DNA from: CAYXWM01 sp964468805
GTDB lineage: Bacteria; Bacillota; Clostridia; Lachnospirales; WRBF01
Length of the DNA stretch: 64,000 nt
Reading direction: 5' to 3'
NCBI GenBank assembly: GCA_964468805.1
Contig: CAYXWM010000004.1
Coordinates: 1 to 64,000 of the forward strand
Positions 9,188-16,593 of the stretch are shown here, one piece after another. The notes under the pieces are model-generated. The model ran no database searches, had not been told where the DNA came from, and saw only the letters and a list, made by a program, of their open reading frames with translations. Position numbers and translations under genes: made by a program. The stretch's first letter is position 1. Each line of letters starts with the position of its first letter.

Positions 9188-9307
9188 TTACTCCGGATAG
9201 TTGATCATTTCATAAGCATTTTTAAAGAGATTATTTGAATAAAGCAATAAATCTTGTCCCTTCTCCAAATACTCTATTAAGGGTATTCTAAAATATATTT
9301 TGCGTAT
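9188..9307 (-). pseudogene. C-terminal gene remnant, unrecognised
   Basis: A 39-codon stop-to-stop frame reads as protein (IPLIEYLEKGQDLLLY, then NNLFKNAYEMINYPE and TAA) and ends 8 bp before a terminator hairpin. There is no start codon or ribosome-binding site. The family is not recognised. Its preserved terminator argues for a former real gene. Confidence 0.4.
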
Positions 9308-9311
9308 TCAG

Positions 9312-9383
9312 AATTCGCATGAAGTCATAGCGGTTGAGTGGGATGGCGTTAACAAGGTTGAAATTTCTTCGAAAAATATATAA
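9312..9383 (+). pseudogene. C-terminal gene remnant on the opposite strand, unrecognised
   Basis: A 23-codon frame (NSHEVIAVEWDGVNKVEISS) ending in TAA reads as coding sequence, directly abutting the minus-strand remnant at 9188-9307. It lacks a start codon. It is too short to name, and could be chance. Confidence 0.25.
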
Positions 9384-9408
9384 TGACACTTCCGTCGCTA
9401 AAATAAAT

Positions 9409-9437
9409 AAAAAGAGAGTGGGTTCACTCTCTTTTAT
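9409..9437. terminator. Bidirectional stem-loop terminator
   Basis: AAAGAGAGTG / CACTCTCTTT forms a hairpin flanked by A- and T-rich arms. It lies 12 bp past the stop of the small minus-strand gene at 9449. Confidence 0.7.
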
Positions 9438-9448
9438 TTTATGCAAAC

Positions 9449-9652
9449 CTAACTACTGCATTGTTTTGCACCCGGTTTTGCGTAGCCACAGTCTTTACAC
9501 CAATCTCTATACTTCCCGGCACAATTAAATTTTGCTAATCTTAATTGTATAACCGGAGGCATCATATAATACTGTTTGTGAATTTGCATTTTAACAGGAT
9601 TAAGGGAGATATAACCGGGATTAGAATTCCTATATTTTTGTTGCAATAACAT
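9449..9652 (-). CDS. Small protein with C-terminal Cys motif, hypothetical
   Basis: The 67-residue basic protein ends in WCKDCGYAKPGAKQCSS, giving a CxxC plus a third Cys that could bind zinc. The N-terminal half is Gln/Tyr-rich without obvious membrane segments (YYMMPPVIQLRLAKFNC). A clear terminator follows the stop codon, which supports a real gene, but the ribosome-binding site is weak (ACGGAAA). It lies between gene remnants and a small membrane protein. No family is recognised. Confidence 0.5.
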   Translation of the reverse strand: MLLQQKYRNSNPGYISLNPVKMQIHKQYYMMPPVIQLRLAKFNCAGKYRDWCKDCGYAKPGAKQCSS

Positions 9653-9689
9653 TTTCCGTGTTCTTGCACCTTGTTATTAAAAATACCTT

Positions 9690-9998
9690 CTAAACGCTTG
9701 CTTGATGGCTAATACCCAAACAAATATTGTTTTCATCAAACAACAAGACAATGTGATACCCTGTAGCCATCCATTGTCTTACTTGAATGGGTTTTCCGTC
9801 CGTGCTAACTTGACTTGTCTGTGATTTCGGTAATCCGCATGCAGAAACTATTTCATCATATGTTTTCCCTTGCAAATTACCCAATTTCACAAACTTTTGT
9901 TGTAATGCCATTCCTGACGCTCTTACACCCACAGATATTAAGGCGAATAGCAATAGTCCGCCTAAAATCGGCAACACCGTATACATAAAAGTATCCAT
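9690..9998 (-). CDS. Small membrane-anchored protein with BamE/SmpA-like domain
   Basis: The 102-residue protein starts at an ATG with TAAGGAG upstream. Residues about 7-27 form one transmembrane segment (LPILGGLLLFALISVGV). The remainder (LGNLQGKTYDEIVSACGLP, QVRQWMATGYHIVLLFD) has the helix-helix-strand pattern and Gly-Lys-Thr-Tyr-Asp-Glu opening seen in SmpA/BamE-like domains, known in Firmicutes in proteins of unknown function. It is probably exposed on one membrane face. It appears monocistronic. Confidence 0.65.
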   Translation of the reverse strand: MDTFMYTVLPILGGLLLFALISVGVRASGMALQQKFVKLGNLQGKTYDEIVSACGLPKSQTSQVSTDGKPIQVRQWMATGYHIVLLFDENNICLGISHQASV

Positions 9999-10146
9999 TT
10001 TCTAATCGCTCCTTATGTAATTTAATTTTACTGCAAATTCCAACAAATAAAGTATAACACTAAACAATCTACCGGTTAAGGTCAGACGACCTCATTTGTA
10101 AACCTTTTCCTCAGTAAAATAATAATATGTAAAGGGGGCGTATAAG

Positions 10147-10380
10147 ATGCTTAATCCGGGGCAAATAGGACAAATAATAAGACAATGCAGAGAAAACAAA
10201 GGACTAACTCAAGAGCAGTTAAGCGGATTAGCTGTATTAGATAGAACACATTACAGCAAGATAGAAAGAGGATTAAGGATACCGACAATGGAATCACTGT
10301 TTAAGATTGCGTACGCCCTTGATATGAAGCCACATGAACTGATAAAGATTATTGAAAATGAAATAGAATTAAAGTTTTAG
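10147..10380 (+). CDS. XRE-family helix-turn-helix regulator
   Basis: The 77-residue protein consists almost entirely of one Cro/C1-type HTH (IIRQCRENKGLTQEQLSG with the recognition helix near RTHYSKIERG), followed by a short tail. Its start follows AAAGGGGGCG. Such stand-alone XRE proteins are usually DNA-binding repressors. The gene lies 150 bp from a divergent small membrane protein, which it might regulate, but no operator is obvious. Confidence 0.85.
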   Translation: MLNPGQIGQIIRQCRENKGLTQEQLSGLAVLDRTHYSKIERGLRIPTMESLFKIAYALDMKPHELIKIIENEIELKF

Positions 10381-10437
10381 AACAACCCAAAAGCGCAAGA
10401 CGCCATAACATGCAACTTGTGCTTTTTGCTTATTACA

Positions 10438-10578
10438 TGGGATAGGATTTATTCCGAGTGGTTTCCCGGTTACGGCTATAAGCTTGCCGAAGGACCCGAA
10501 CTCCTGTGGAATGAAAGCCCCGATACCACAAAGCCTGATTATAAAAGCGAAATATGGATTCCCGTTAAAAAGCTTTAA
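10438..10578 (+). pseudogene. C-terminal remnant of a GyrI-like/AraC-effector-binding domain protein
   Basis: An open stretch of 46 codons (WDRIYSEWFPGYGYKLAEGP, then EIWIPVKKL and TAA) matches the conserved end of GyrI-like small-molecule-binding domains, which typically end in xxEIWIPIKK. The N-terminal two thirds are missing. A strong terminator follows at once, so this is the preserved 3' end of a former gene. Confidence 0.6.
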
Positions 10579-10584
10579 AGTATA

Positions 10585-10623
10585 AAGAGGTAGCCACTAT
10601 CAAACCTGTGGCTACCTCTTTTG
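10585..10623 (+). terminator. Rho-independent terminator
   Basis: AAGAGGTAGCCAC pairs with GTGGCTACCTCTT, and TTTG follows. It ends the transcript of the GyrI-like remnant. Confidence 0.85.
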
Positions 10624-10635
10624 TATTTCAAGTCA

Positions 10636-10790
10636 TTATACCCGTTTTATATTTGCACGCATACCATTGACACCGGAAGTCACCCACCGGTTTTTTGCAA
10701 AAACACGCAACACAGCCGGCATTGTTTCGGTTGATACGAATGGGAGCTTATAGGGGGTAAAGTAAAAGGGATAGGTTGTTCGAACTTTTT
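10636..10790 (-). pseudogene. C-terminal gene remnant, in frame behind the DUF1048 gene
   Basis: After the DUF1048 stop codon the same minus-strand frame stays open for 50 codons and reads as protein (YPFYFTPYKLPFVSTETMP, AVLRVFAKNRWVTSGVNG, ending IKRV and TAA). There is no start codon. The family is unknown. It is probably a remnant of a different gene left by a deletion, because DUF1048 proteins normally end where the upstream gene stops. Confidence 0.35.
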
Positions 10791-11150
10791 TTATTTACCA
10801 CCAAACTTTTCCCTAATTTCCCGATTAAGTTTATCACGCCAATTTTCTGTGTATGTTTCGGCATTACGCATAAGTTCTTCGCAAAATGCGGCGACATCTT
10901 CGCCGGTGATTTCCAATACATGCTTACCGTTTGAGGCACCTTCTTCGAACAGCTCCATCAAGTCGCCATGTACCTTCATCATATCGTAGCCTGCACCTGC
11001 TACGAACATCCACATATGGCCCTGAATTTTCTTGAATACGAATTGATAGTCTTTTGGCAATTTATCTACTCTTGCCATCAGCTCTTTGTACTCACGTTTG
11101 CTTTCGATCATTTTTTTGATGTTAAAGTAATCATCGAAGAAATTAGACAT
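10791..11150 (-). CDS. DUF1048 family protein
   Basis: The 119-residue all-helical protein matches DUF1048, known structurally as a helical bundle and almost always encoded next to a PadR regulator. Its start ATG (11148-11150) overlaps the end of the PadR gene by 8 bp, implying translational coupling. Residues VFKKIQGHMWMF and DVAAFCEELM are typical. The molecular function of the family is unknown; association with drug or stress response is inferred from the partner only. Confidence 0.85.
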   Translation of the reverse strand: MSNFFDDYFNIKKMIESKREYKELMARVDKLPKDYQFVFKKIQGHMWMFVAGAGYDMMKVHGDLMELFEEGASNGKHVLEITGEDVAAFCEELMRNAETYTENWRDKLNREIREKFGGK

Positions 11151-11475
11151 TGGATTGTTCCTCCCTTAATTGATTAATTTTCGATGCAACGAATTCCCAC
11201 TTTTCCCAATAGCGACGTAACTCTTCCCGCCCGGCATCGTTAAGCGTAAAAAACTTTCTGGGCGGACCCATATCCGAGGGCTTTTTATCCACCTTCACAA
11301 GGGCGTTCTTTTCAAGTCTCACAAGTATGGTATAAACCGTACCCTCCACTACATCTGTAAAACCCAGGGCATTTAGCTTTCGTGTGATTTCATAGCCATA
11401 GGTTTGTTCACGGCTGATAATTTCAAGAACGCAACCTTCTAATACACCTTTTAACATTTCAGTTAGGTTTTCCAT
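11143..11475 (-). CDS. PadR-family transcriptional regulator
   Basis: The 110-residue protein is a PadR winged-helix repressor, with GCVLEIISREQTYGYEI, then GTVYTILVRLEKNALV and a C-terminal dimerisation helix of the short PadR-s2 type. It is the first gene of a two-gene operon with DUF1048. Its promoter carries an inverted repeat over the -10 region, consistent with autoregulation, as is common in the family. Confidence 0.9.
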   Translation of the reverse strand: MENLTEMLKGVLEGCVLEIISREQTYGYEITRKLNALGFTDVVEGTVYTILVRLEKNALVKVDKKPSDMGPPRKFFTLNDAGREELRRYWEKWEFVASKINQLREEQSNV

Positions 11476-11521
11476 CGCGCACCTCCCATATCTATTCTTT
11501 ATAACTGATAATCAGTAATAC

Positions 11522-11563
11522 ATACTACCGGTATATAGTATTACAAAGTAGACCTTGTGTCAA
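11522..11563 (-). promoter_or_regulatory. padR promoter with overlapping inverted repeat
   Basis: On the minus strand TTGACA (11558-11563) and TACTAT (11535-11540) are separated by 17 bp. ATACTA (11522-11527) and TAGTAT (11536-11541) form an inverted repeat over the -10 box, a plausible PadR operator. Confidence 0.7.
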
Positions 11564-11703
11564 TAGGAAAATTTTATATTTTTACAATAATTAGTGCAAA
11601 CGACCGTTAGGATCGTGTATGCTATGCCGTTTTAAAACAGACTAAAGTTAACGAAAGCTTTCTACTATTTTATAGTAATAGAAAAAAATACAACTTCTTC
11701 CTA

Positions 11704-11752
11704 TTGACCGAGTCGGTTTAGAGTATTATAATAATAATAAACCGATTCGGTT
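11704..11752 (+). promoter_or_regulatory. tetR-operon promoter with two TetR-type operators
   Basis: TTGACC (11704-11709) and TATAAT (11727-11732) have a 17-bp spacer. Two palindromes, ACCGAGTCGGT (11707-11717) and ACCGATTCGGT (11741-11751), flank the -10 box. Their similarity and position are typical of autorepressed TetR operons. Confidence 0.8.
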
Positions 11753-11776
11753 AATTATATTTGAGGTGATTGTAGA

Positions 11777-12391
11777 TTGGAAAGGTTTTTGAGTTTGCCG
11801 CCGGAAAAGCAAAATGTCATTGTAGACGCTGCCATGAGTTTGTTTGGTGCAGTTGGATATAAAAAAGCGTCTGTTGCCGATATTGCCGAGGCAGCCGGAA
11901 TCTCAAAGGCAATGGTTTTTTACTACTTCGGGAGTAAGAAAGCGCTTTATCTGTACCTTATAGAGTTTGCGGGTAATACTGTTAAGGACGAGATTGATAA
12001 GCGTTTTGACAAATCGATCACCGATTTTTTTGAAAAAATCCGATTAGCCTCTGAGATTAAAATGTCGGCTCTGAAAAGATTTCCGGGAATCCTCTCGTTT
12101 TTGACAGGTATGTATTATGAAACCGATAAGGAGGTTGCTGAGGATATAAGGCGAGTTTTATCCGAGGGTGAGGCGTTTGGCTCAGAGTTTGTTTTAGATA
12201 ACATGGATGCGAAAAAGTTCAAGGACGATGTTGACCCTGAGCTTGTGCTGAAAATACTGACCTGCTATTCCGAGGGCTATATGTCGGGTTATGAAATGCG
12301 ACAGGTTAAGGACTTTAACGCAATGATGGCAGACTTTAACAATTGCCTTGATCTTATGAAACGGCATTTTTATAAAGAAGAATATGTTTAA
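11777..12391 (+). CDS. TetR/AcrR-family transcriptional repressor
   Basis: The 204-residue protein starts at TTG 11777 behind GAGGTGAT. The N-terminal HTH is standard (VDAAMSLFGAVGYKKASVAD, IAEAAGISKAMVFYYFGSK), and the C-terminal helical ligand-binding part is family-variable (TGMYYETDKEVAEDI). It heads an operon with a small membrane protein, a YbjQ protein, an ABC ATPase and an FtsX permease. Two palindromic operators at its own promoter point to autorepression and drug- or envelope-stress-induced export, which is inference. Confidence 0.9.
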   Translation: MERFLSLPPEKQNVIVDAAMSLFGAVGYKKASVADIAEAAGISKAMVFYYFGSKKALYLYLIEFAGNTVKDEIDKRFDKSITDFFEKIRLASEIKMSALKRFPGILSFLTGMYYETDKEVAEDIRRVLSEGEAFGSEFVLDNMDAKKFKDDVDPELVLKILTCYSEGYMSGYEMRQVKDFNAMMADFNNCLDLMKRHFYKEEYV

Positions 12392-12409
12392 GAACAGGGG
12401 TGAACCTAA

Positions 12410-12637
12410 TTGAAAAAACATATTAAAAAGATGATTGCACCAATTGTTATTATTACAATTATCATAGCGTATTATGCCACACTTGGGTTTACTCTTTTGA
12501 ACTTGGTAATGCCTGTTTGGGGTAAAGCTTTGGTAATCTTAATCCCGGCTATATTAGCCGGAGTCGGCATTTACATGTTAATACAGCGAATTAAGGAAAT
12601 AAGGAGTGGAGAAGAAGATGATCTTAGTAAATACTGA
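12410..12637 (+). CDS. Small two-helix membrane protein in the TetR efflux operon
   Basis: TTG 12410 starts 75 residues, 18 bp after tetR. Two hydrophobic helices (about 10-32 and 36-58) are followed by a charged tail. Its 3' end overlaps the start of the YbjQ gene by 20 bp in another frame, implying coupled translation. Family unknown; similar short two-helix proteins often accompany ABC exporters in Firmicutes. Confidence 0.65.
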   Translation: MKKHIKKMIAPIVIITIIIAYYATLGFTLLNLVMPVWGKALVILIPAILAGVGIYMLIQRIKEIRSGEEDDLSKY

Positions 12638-12932
12638 TTATATAACCGGAAAAGAGCTTGAAATGATTGGAATTGTTAAGGGTAGCACGATTCAGTCCAA
12701 AAATATCGGAAGAGACATTACACAAGGCTTCAAAACATTGGTCGGGGGCGAACTGACAGCGTATAACGACATGATGAACACCGCTCGCGCTCTTGCCACC
12801 AAGCGTATGGTTGCCGAAGCTGAAGAGCTTGGTGCGGATGCAATTGTAAATATTCGGTATGCTTCTTCTGCTGTTATGTCCGGCGCCGCCGAGGTTATGG
12901 CTTATGGCACAGCTGTGAAATTTATAGTCTAA
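12618..12932 (+). CDS. YbjQ/DUF74 family protein
   Basis: ATG 12618 is preferred over GTG 12606 because GGAG at 12608-12611 is correctly spaced and family members begin MIxVNTxxI. The 104-residue product has the conserved GIVKGSTIQSKNIGRDI and LGADAIVNIRY blocks. YbjQ proteins form ring-like oligomers; a heavy-metal-binding role has been suggested but is not established. It is unusual between a regulator and an exporter and may act in stress sensing. Confidence 0.85.
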   Translation: MILVNTDYITGKELEMIGIVKGSTIQSKNIGRDITQGFKTLVGGELTAYNDMMNTARALATKRMVAEAEELGADAIVNIRYASSAVMSGAAEVMAYGTAVKFIV

Positions 12933-12961
12933 TAAAAGAGCTTTGATTGGAGGGAAAACAC

Positions 12962-13660
12962 ATGTATATATCCATCAATAATCTTTGCAAAAGCTACGGA
13001 AGCAGTGAGGTAAAAACCACTGCTTTGAACAACGCTTTCTTTGAGCTTGATAAGGGCGAAATAGGCGTAATTTTAGGACCCTCCGGCAGCGGAAAGTCCA
13101 CACTGATGAACATTTTGGGCGGTATCGACCGAGCAGACAGCGGAACCGTCCTGGTGGGTGGCGAAAACATTGCGGTGTTGGGCGACGATGCACTGACAGA
13201 ATACCGCCGCAGCAAGGTGGGCTTTATCTTCCAAAGTTACAACCTTATCTCTCATCTGACCGTGACAGAAAATATAGAGGTGGTGGAAAATATCAGCACT
13301 TCTCCGATTGCTGTTAGCCGGGTACTTTCCGCCGTTGGGCTTTCCGAGAAAAAGGACCGTTTTCCACGTGAGCTTTCGGGCGGCGAACAGCAGCGAGTGG
13401 CTATTGCACGGGCGATTGTGAAAAACCCCGAGCTGCTTTTATGCGACGAAATCACCGGTGCGTTGGACTTTGAAAGCGCCATCGAGGTTTTGGCACTTGT
13501 ACAGGAAATCAGCAAACAATTTGGCACGACTATAGTAATGATTACCCACAACAGCGCCATTTCTGCAATGGCTCATAGGGTGTATAAATTTCGCAGCGGC
13601 GAGGTGGTGGATGTTGCAACAAATAAAGACCCCGCTCCTGCAAGGAGTGTGGTGTGGTGA
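12962..13660 (+). CDS. ABC transporter ATP-binding protein (LolD/MacB type)
   Basis: ATG 12962 has GGAGG at 12951-12955. The 232-residue protein has Walker A (GPSGSGKST), Q-loop (FIFQSYNLI), signature (LSGGEQQR), Walker B (LLLCDEITGALD) and switch His (MITHN). The Walker B extension reads DEITGALD where DEPTGNLD is typical; the catalytic Glu is retained. It energises the FtsX-type permease encoded next, to which its stop is coupled (overlap). This pair normally acts by mechanotransmission in lipid, peptide or drug export. Confidence 0.92.
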   Translation: MYISINNLCKSYGSSEVKTTALNNAFFELDKGEIGVILGPSGSGKSTLMNILGGIDRADSGTVLVGGENIAVLGDDALTEYRRSKVGFIFQSYNLISHLTVTENIEVVENISTSPIAVSRVLSAVGLSEKKDRFPRELSGGEQQRVAIARAIVKNPELLLCDEITGALDFESAIEVLALVQEISKQFGTTIVMITHNSAISAMAHRVYKFRSGEVVDVATNKDPAPARSVVW

Positions 13661-15903
13661 TGAAGCTTAATAAAAGCGTGCTACGTGTTATGAAAGAAAA
13701 CAAGGGGCAGTACCTTGGAATGTTTTATATGGTGCTACTGTCAAGCTTTCTGTTTGTGTTCTTTATGCTGGCCGCAGCTAATCTTTCCACTAACAAAAAC
13801 GCCTATTTTTCTGACTACGTTATGGGCGATATTGAGTTCGCATCTAGAACGGAAGTTGCAAACATCGCTTACATTGAAAAGCAGTTTGACATTCAATTGG
13901 AAGGTGCGCTAACAAAAGACGTCGCAAACGAAAGTAAGACAATTAGGCTATTTACACCAAACAAAAAGGTCAACATTCCTGCTGTTTTAGACGGTAGGCT
14001 GCCGCAGCCAGGGGAAATCGCCCTTGATCCGCAGTTTGCAAAGGCAAACAGCTATAAGCTTGGCGGCATCATTGGGATTGAAGGTAAAAGCTATACTATA
14101 TCGGGTACTATATGCCTACCGAACTACGCATATGTGCTGAAAAAGCCAGGGGATTTGGTCAACGACTTTAACACCTTTGGCGTTGCGGTGATGAATGAGG
14201 CCGACCTCATAACTGGCGAGCTGCTCTACTCGGTGAAGTATAACACGCCACAGAAAGATATTTATGCACAGGCAAAGCCGTTAAAATCCTACTTAAACCA
14301 ACAGGGTGTGCAGCTTCTTTCATGGAACTACGCAAAATACGATATGAAAACCAACATGCCCGACGTAGAGGTGCAGATGATTACCGTTTATTCGTGGATA
14401 CTGCCGCCATTTTTGATGCTGCTTTCGGCGGCACTGGCAGCAGCGGTGCTCGGAAGAATGGTAAAGAGCCAATCGGGCGTAATCGGAACCCTTTACGCCT
14501 TGGGTTATCGCAAGGGAGAGCTTATGCGTCACTACCTAAGTTATCCCTTACGGATAGGTATATTTGGTGGCGTATTGGGCGGTGTCATGGGTATGGTAAC
14601 CATTGTACCGTTTCTGAACCTTATGCATACCTTTTTCCCAATGCCCATTAAGGAACTTATCTTTAACCCGATTTATATTCTGTTTGGCACAGCTTTGACT
14701 ACTTTTATTCTTTGTGCAGGTGTGTATTTTGTGCTGAATAAAGTGCTGTCTGCCTCACCGGTTTCGCTGATGCGAAACGATGCAAAGACCGGAAAGCCAA
14801 ACTTCCTTGAACGCAGGCTTCCGCTCTCAAGTATGCGTTTTGAAACTGTGTTTTCCATTCGTGAGAATCTGCGTTCTATCCCTCGGCTTGCCCTAATGTT
14901 AGTAGGCGTTTTGGCTGCCACGGCACTGCTTATGTTTGGGCTGATTACCAAAAGCTCCATGGATTATCTCATCAGCAGTGAGGGAACCAAAGCCACCTTG
15001 ACCTATAACTACGAGTACGGGCTACACGTACCTCAGAATACGAAGCCTCCAATGGGCGGCGAACCCATAGCCGGGCGAAAGTTTGTGCCTGAATTTAACA
15101 CCGAGCAACGCTTTGAAATTATTGGTTCTGTACCCGACGGAAGTATTGTTTCCTTGTTTGACAAAAGCGGAAAGCCTATCCGGTTGGACGACAAAAAGGC
15201 CGTAATAACGAAAACTATGGCCGCCAAGTATGGTCTAAAGCCCGGTGACACCATCCGCTTTTCTGACATTATATCCGACAGGGAGTTATCAATTATCATC
15301 ACGGACATTGCTGATTCCGGACTCGGAGATTACATCTTTGTATCACTGGAACGCTTCGATGAACTGCTTGGCTGGGAAAAAGGCGCTTACAACGCCATTA
15401 TGTCTCTCTCTCCCATTGACATCGACCCGGCTTTGGTTTACAAACTAACCACGCCGGAAAGCCTAACAGACAGCCTTGCTGACTTTATGTTGCTGATGAA
15501 TACCTTTTTGTACGGCATTGCTGTTGTGGCTGCTGTAATCGCTATGATTATAATCTACATCCTTGCCGCGGTAAGTATCGACGAACAAAAGGGCGGTATT
15601 GCACTGATGAAGGTATTCGGCTACAAAAAGAGTGAAGTAGGCGCTCTTATGACAAACAGCTCACGCCTGTTGGTGCTTGCAAGCTTCGCCATCGGCGTAC
15701 CCCTATCATACTATTCAATAAGTACTGCGCTGACCTTTATTTTCGGGCTTTTAAATCTGACAATTGAAGTACGCTTGGATTGGTATTTCGTTTTGCTTGG
15801 GTTGGTACTTATTGTGGGTGCTTTTGAACTCTCCAAAAAGCTTTGCCTTAGAAAGATTGCCGGAATACCCATGAGTGAGGTGTTAAAAGCGCAGAAAGAG
15901 TAG
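13654..15903 (+). CDS. FtsX-family ABC permease
   Basis: The coding region may begin at GTG 13654 (6 bp after AAGGAG), GTG 13657 or ATG 13660; all overlap the ATPase stop. The roughly 749-residue protein has the 10-helix duplicated architecture: one N-terminal helix, an extracytoplasmic domain, three helices near residues 250-380, a second single helix, a second extracytoplasmic domain, and three terminal helices. It is a type VII-like exporter or lipid-handling permease. Substrate unknown. It is the last gene of the TetR-controlled operon. Confidence 0.88.
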   Translation: MVMKLNKSVLRVMKENKGQYLGMFYMVLLSSFLFVFFMLAAANLSTNKNAYFSDYVMGDIEFASRTEVANIAYIEKQFDIQLEGALTKDVANESKTIRLFTPNKKVNIPAVLDGRLPQPGEIALDPQFAKANSYKLGGIIGIEGKSYTISGTICLPNYAYVLKKPGDLVNDFNTFGVAVMNEADLITGELLYSVKYNTPQKDIYAQAKPLKSYLNQQGVQLLSWNYAKYDMKTNMPDVEVQMITVYSWILPPFLMLLSAALAAAVLGRMVKSQSGVIGTLYALGYRKGELMRHYLSYPLRIGIFGGVLGGVMGMVTIVPFLNLMHTFFPMPIKELIFNPIYILFGTALTTFILCAGVYFVLNKVLSASPVSLMRNDAKTGKPNFLERRLPLSSMRFETVFSIRENLRSIPRLALMLVGVLAATALLMFGLITKSSMDYLISSEGTKATLTYNYEYGLHVPQNTKPPMGGEPIAGRKFVPEFNTEQRFEIIGSVPDGSIVSLFDKSGKPIRLDDKKAVITKTMAAKYGLKPGDTIRFSDIISDRELSIIITDIADSGLGDYIFVSLERFDELLGWEKGAYNAIMSLSPIDIDPALVYKLTTPESLTDSLADFMLLMNTFLYGIAVVAAVIAMIIIYILAAVSIDEQKGGIALMKVFGYKKSEVGALMTNSSRLLVLASFAIGVPLSYYSISTALTFIFGLLNLTIEVRLDWYFVLLGLVLIVGAFELSKKLCLRKIAGIPMSEVLKAQKE

Positions 15904-15976
15904 AGTGGATAGCTGAAAATGATTGATATGTAAGAAACTTGTGTTTTTGGAAAGAGCCGTCGGTAAACGACGGTAG

Positions 15977-16084
15977 GTGTGGAGCTATCAGATTAATCAC
16001 GAAATTTACCGATTCCGGCAGGATGCCCGTGTAACCTTGTATACCCAAGCCACACACAGCGGAATCCACCTAAAGGAAGTTTAA
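15977..16084 (+). pseudogene. C-terminal gene remnant, unrecognised
   Basis: A 35-codon frame (VWSYQINHEIYRFRQDA, then YTQATHSGIHLKEV and TAA) reads as coding sequence but opens after an in-frame TAG and has no start signal. It overlaps the terminator hairpin that follows. Origin unknown. Confidence 0.35.
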
Positions 16085-16130
16085 AGGAGAAAACCTTTTT
16101 CAACAAATGAAAAAAGGCTTTCTCCTTTTT
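16083..16130 (+). terminator. Stem-loop terminator resembling repeat family B
   Basis: AAAGGAGAAAACCTTTTT pairs with AAAAAGGCTTTCTCCTTTTT and is followed by TGG and TTTT. It resembles the family B stem-loops found elsewhere in the window but here ends the TetR-exporter region. Confidence 0.75.
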
Positions 16131-16251
16131 GGTTTTCTACATCTATTAAAGAAGGAAACTGCACAAAAACTGTAATTTAAGAAGCAAATTTATTTTCCGG
16201 AATGCCGTTAATATAGCATAAATTATACCGGTATTAGCTGCTAATAGCCTT

Positions 16252-16380
16252 TTAGACGGATGGTAGTTTTAAGCCGTGCCAAAAATGCTTCCTATCTAAA
16301 TCCCAAACCCGGAAGTCTCGGAATCCTTTATGCAAATAATTATCTTTGTCAAACACCCCGGAAAGTCCGTTTACAGCAGC
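16252..16380 (-). pseudogene. C-terminal gene remnant, unrecognised
   Basis: Forty-two open codons on the minus strand read as a protein end (GVFDKDNYLHKGFRDFRVWD, then RKHFWHGLKLPSV and TAA), bounded upstream by an in-frame stop. No start codon. The rest of 16131-16593 shows no other feature, apart from the symporter ribosome-binding site. Confidence 0.4.
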
Positions 16381-16593
16381 TTAATGCGTGTAGGGCTGTG
16401 ATTTTCTCTTTAAAAATTCATTGATAAAAAAAGTCATATAATTCCTATAGTTATACTCAAATATTCGGCAAGTATTACCGGGTCCAATTTGATTAAAAAA
16501 TATTGCAAAAAGAATCGAAATAAAGCATAATGTTTAGAAATAAAAAAAGGTTATTGATAATAATTCTTTTTAAATAATTAAAGGAGTGAAGAA

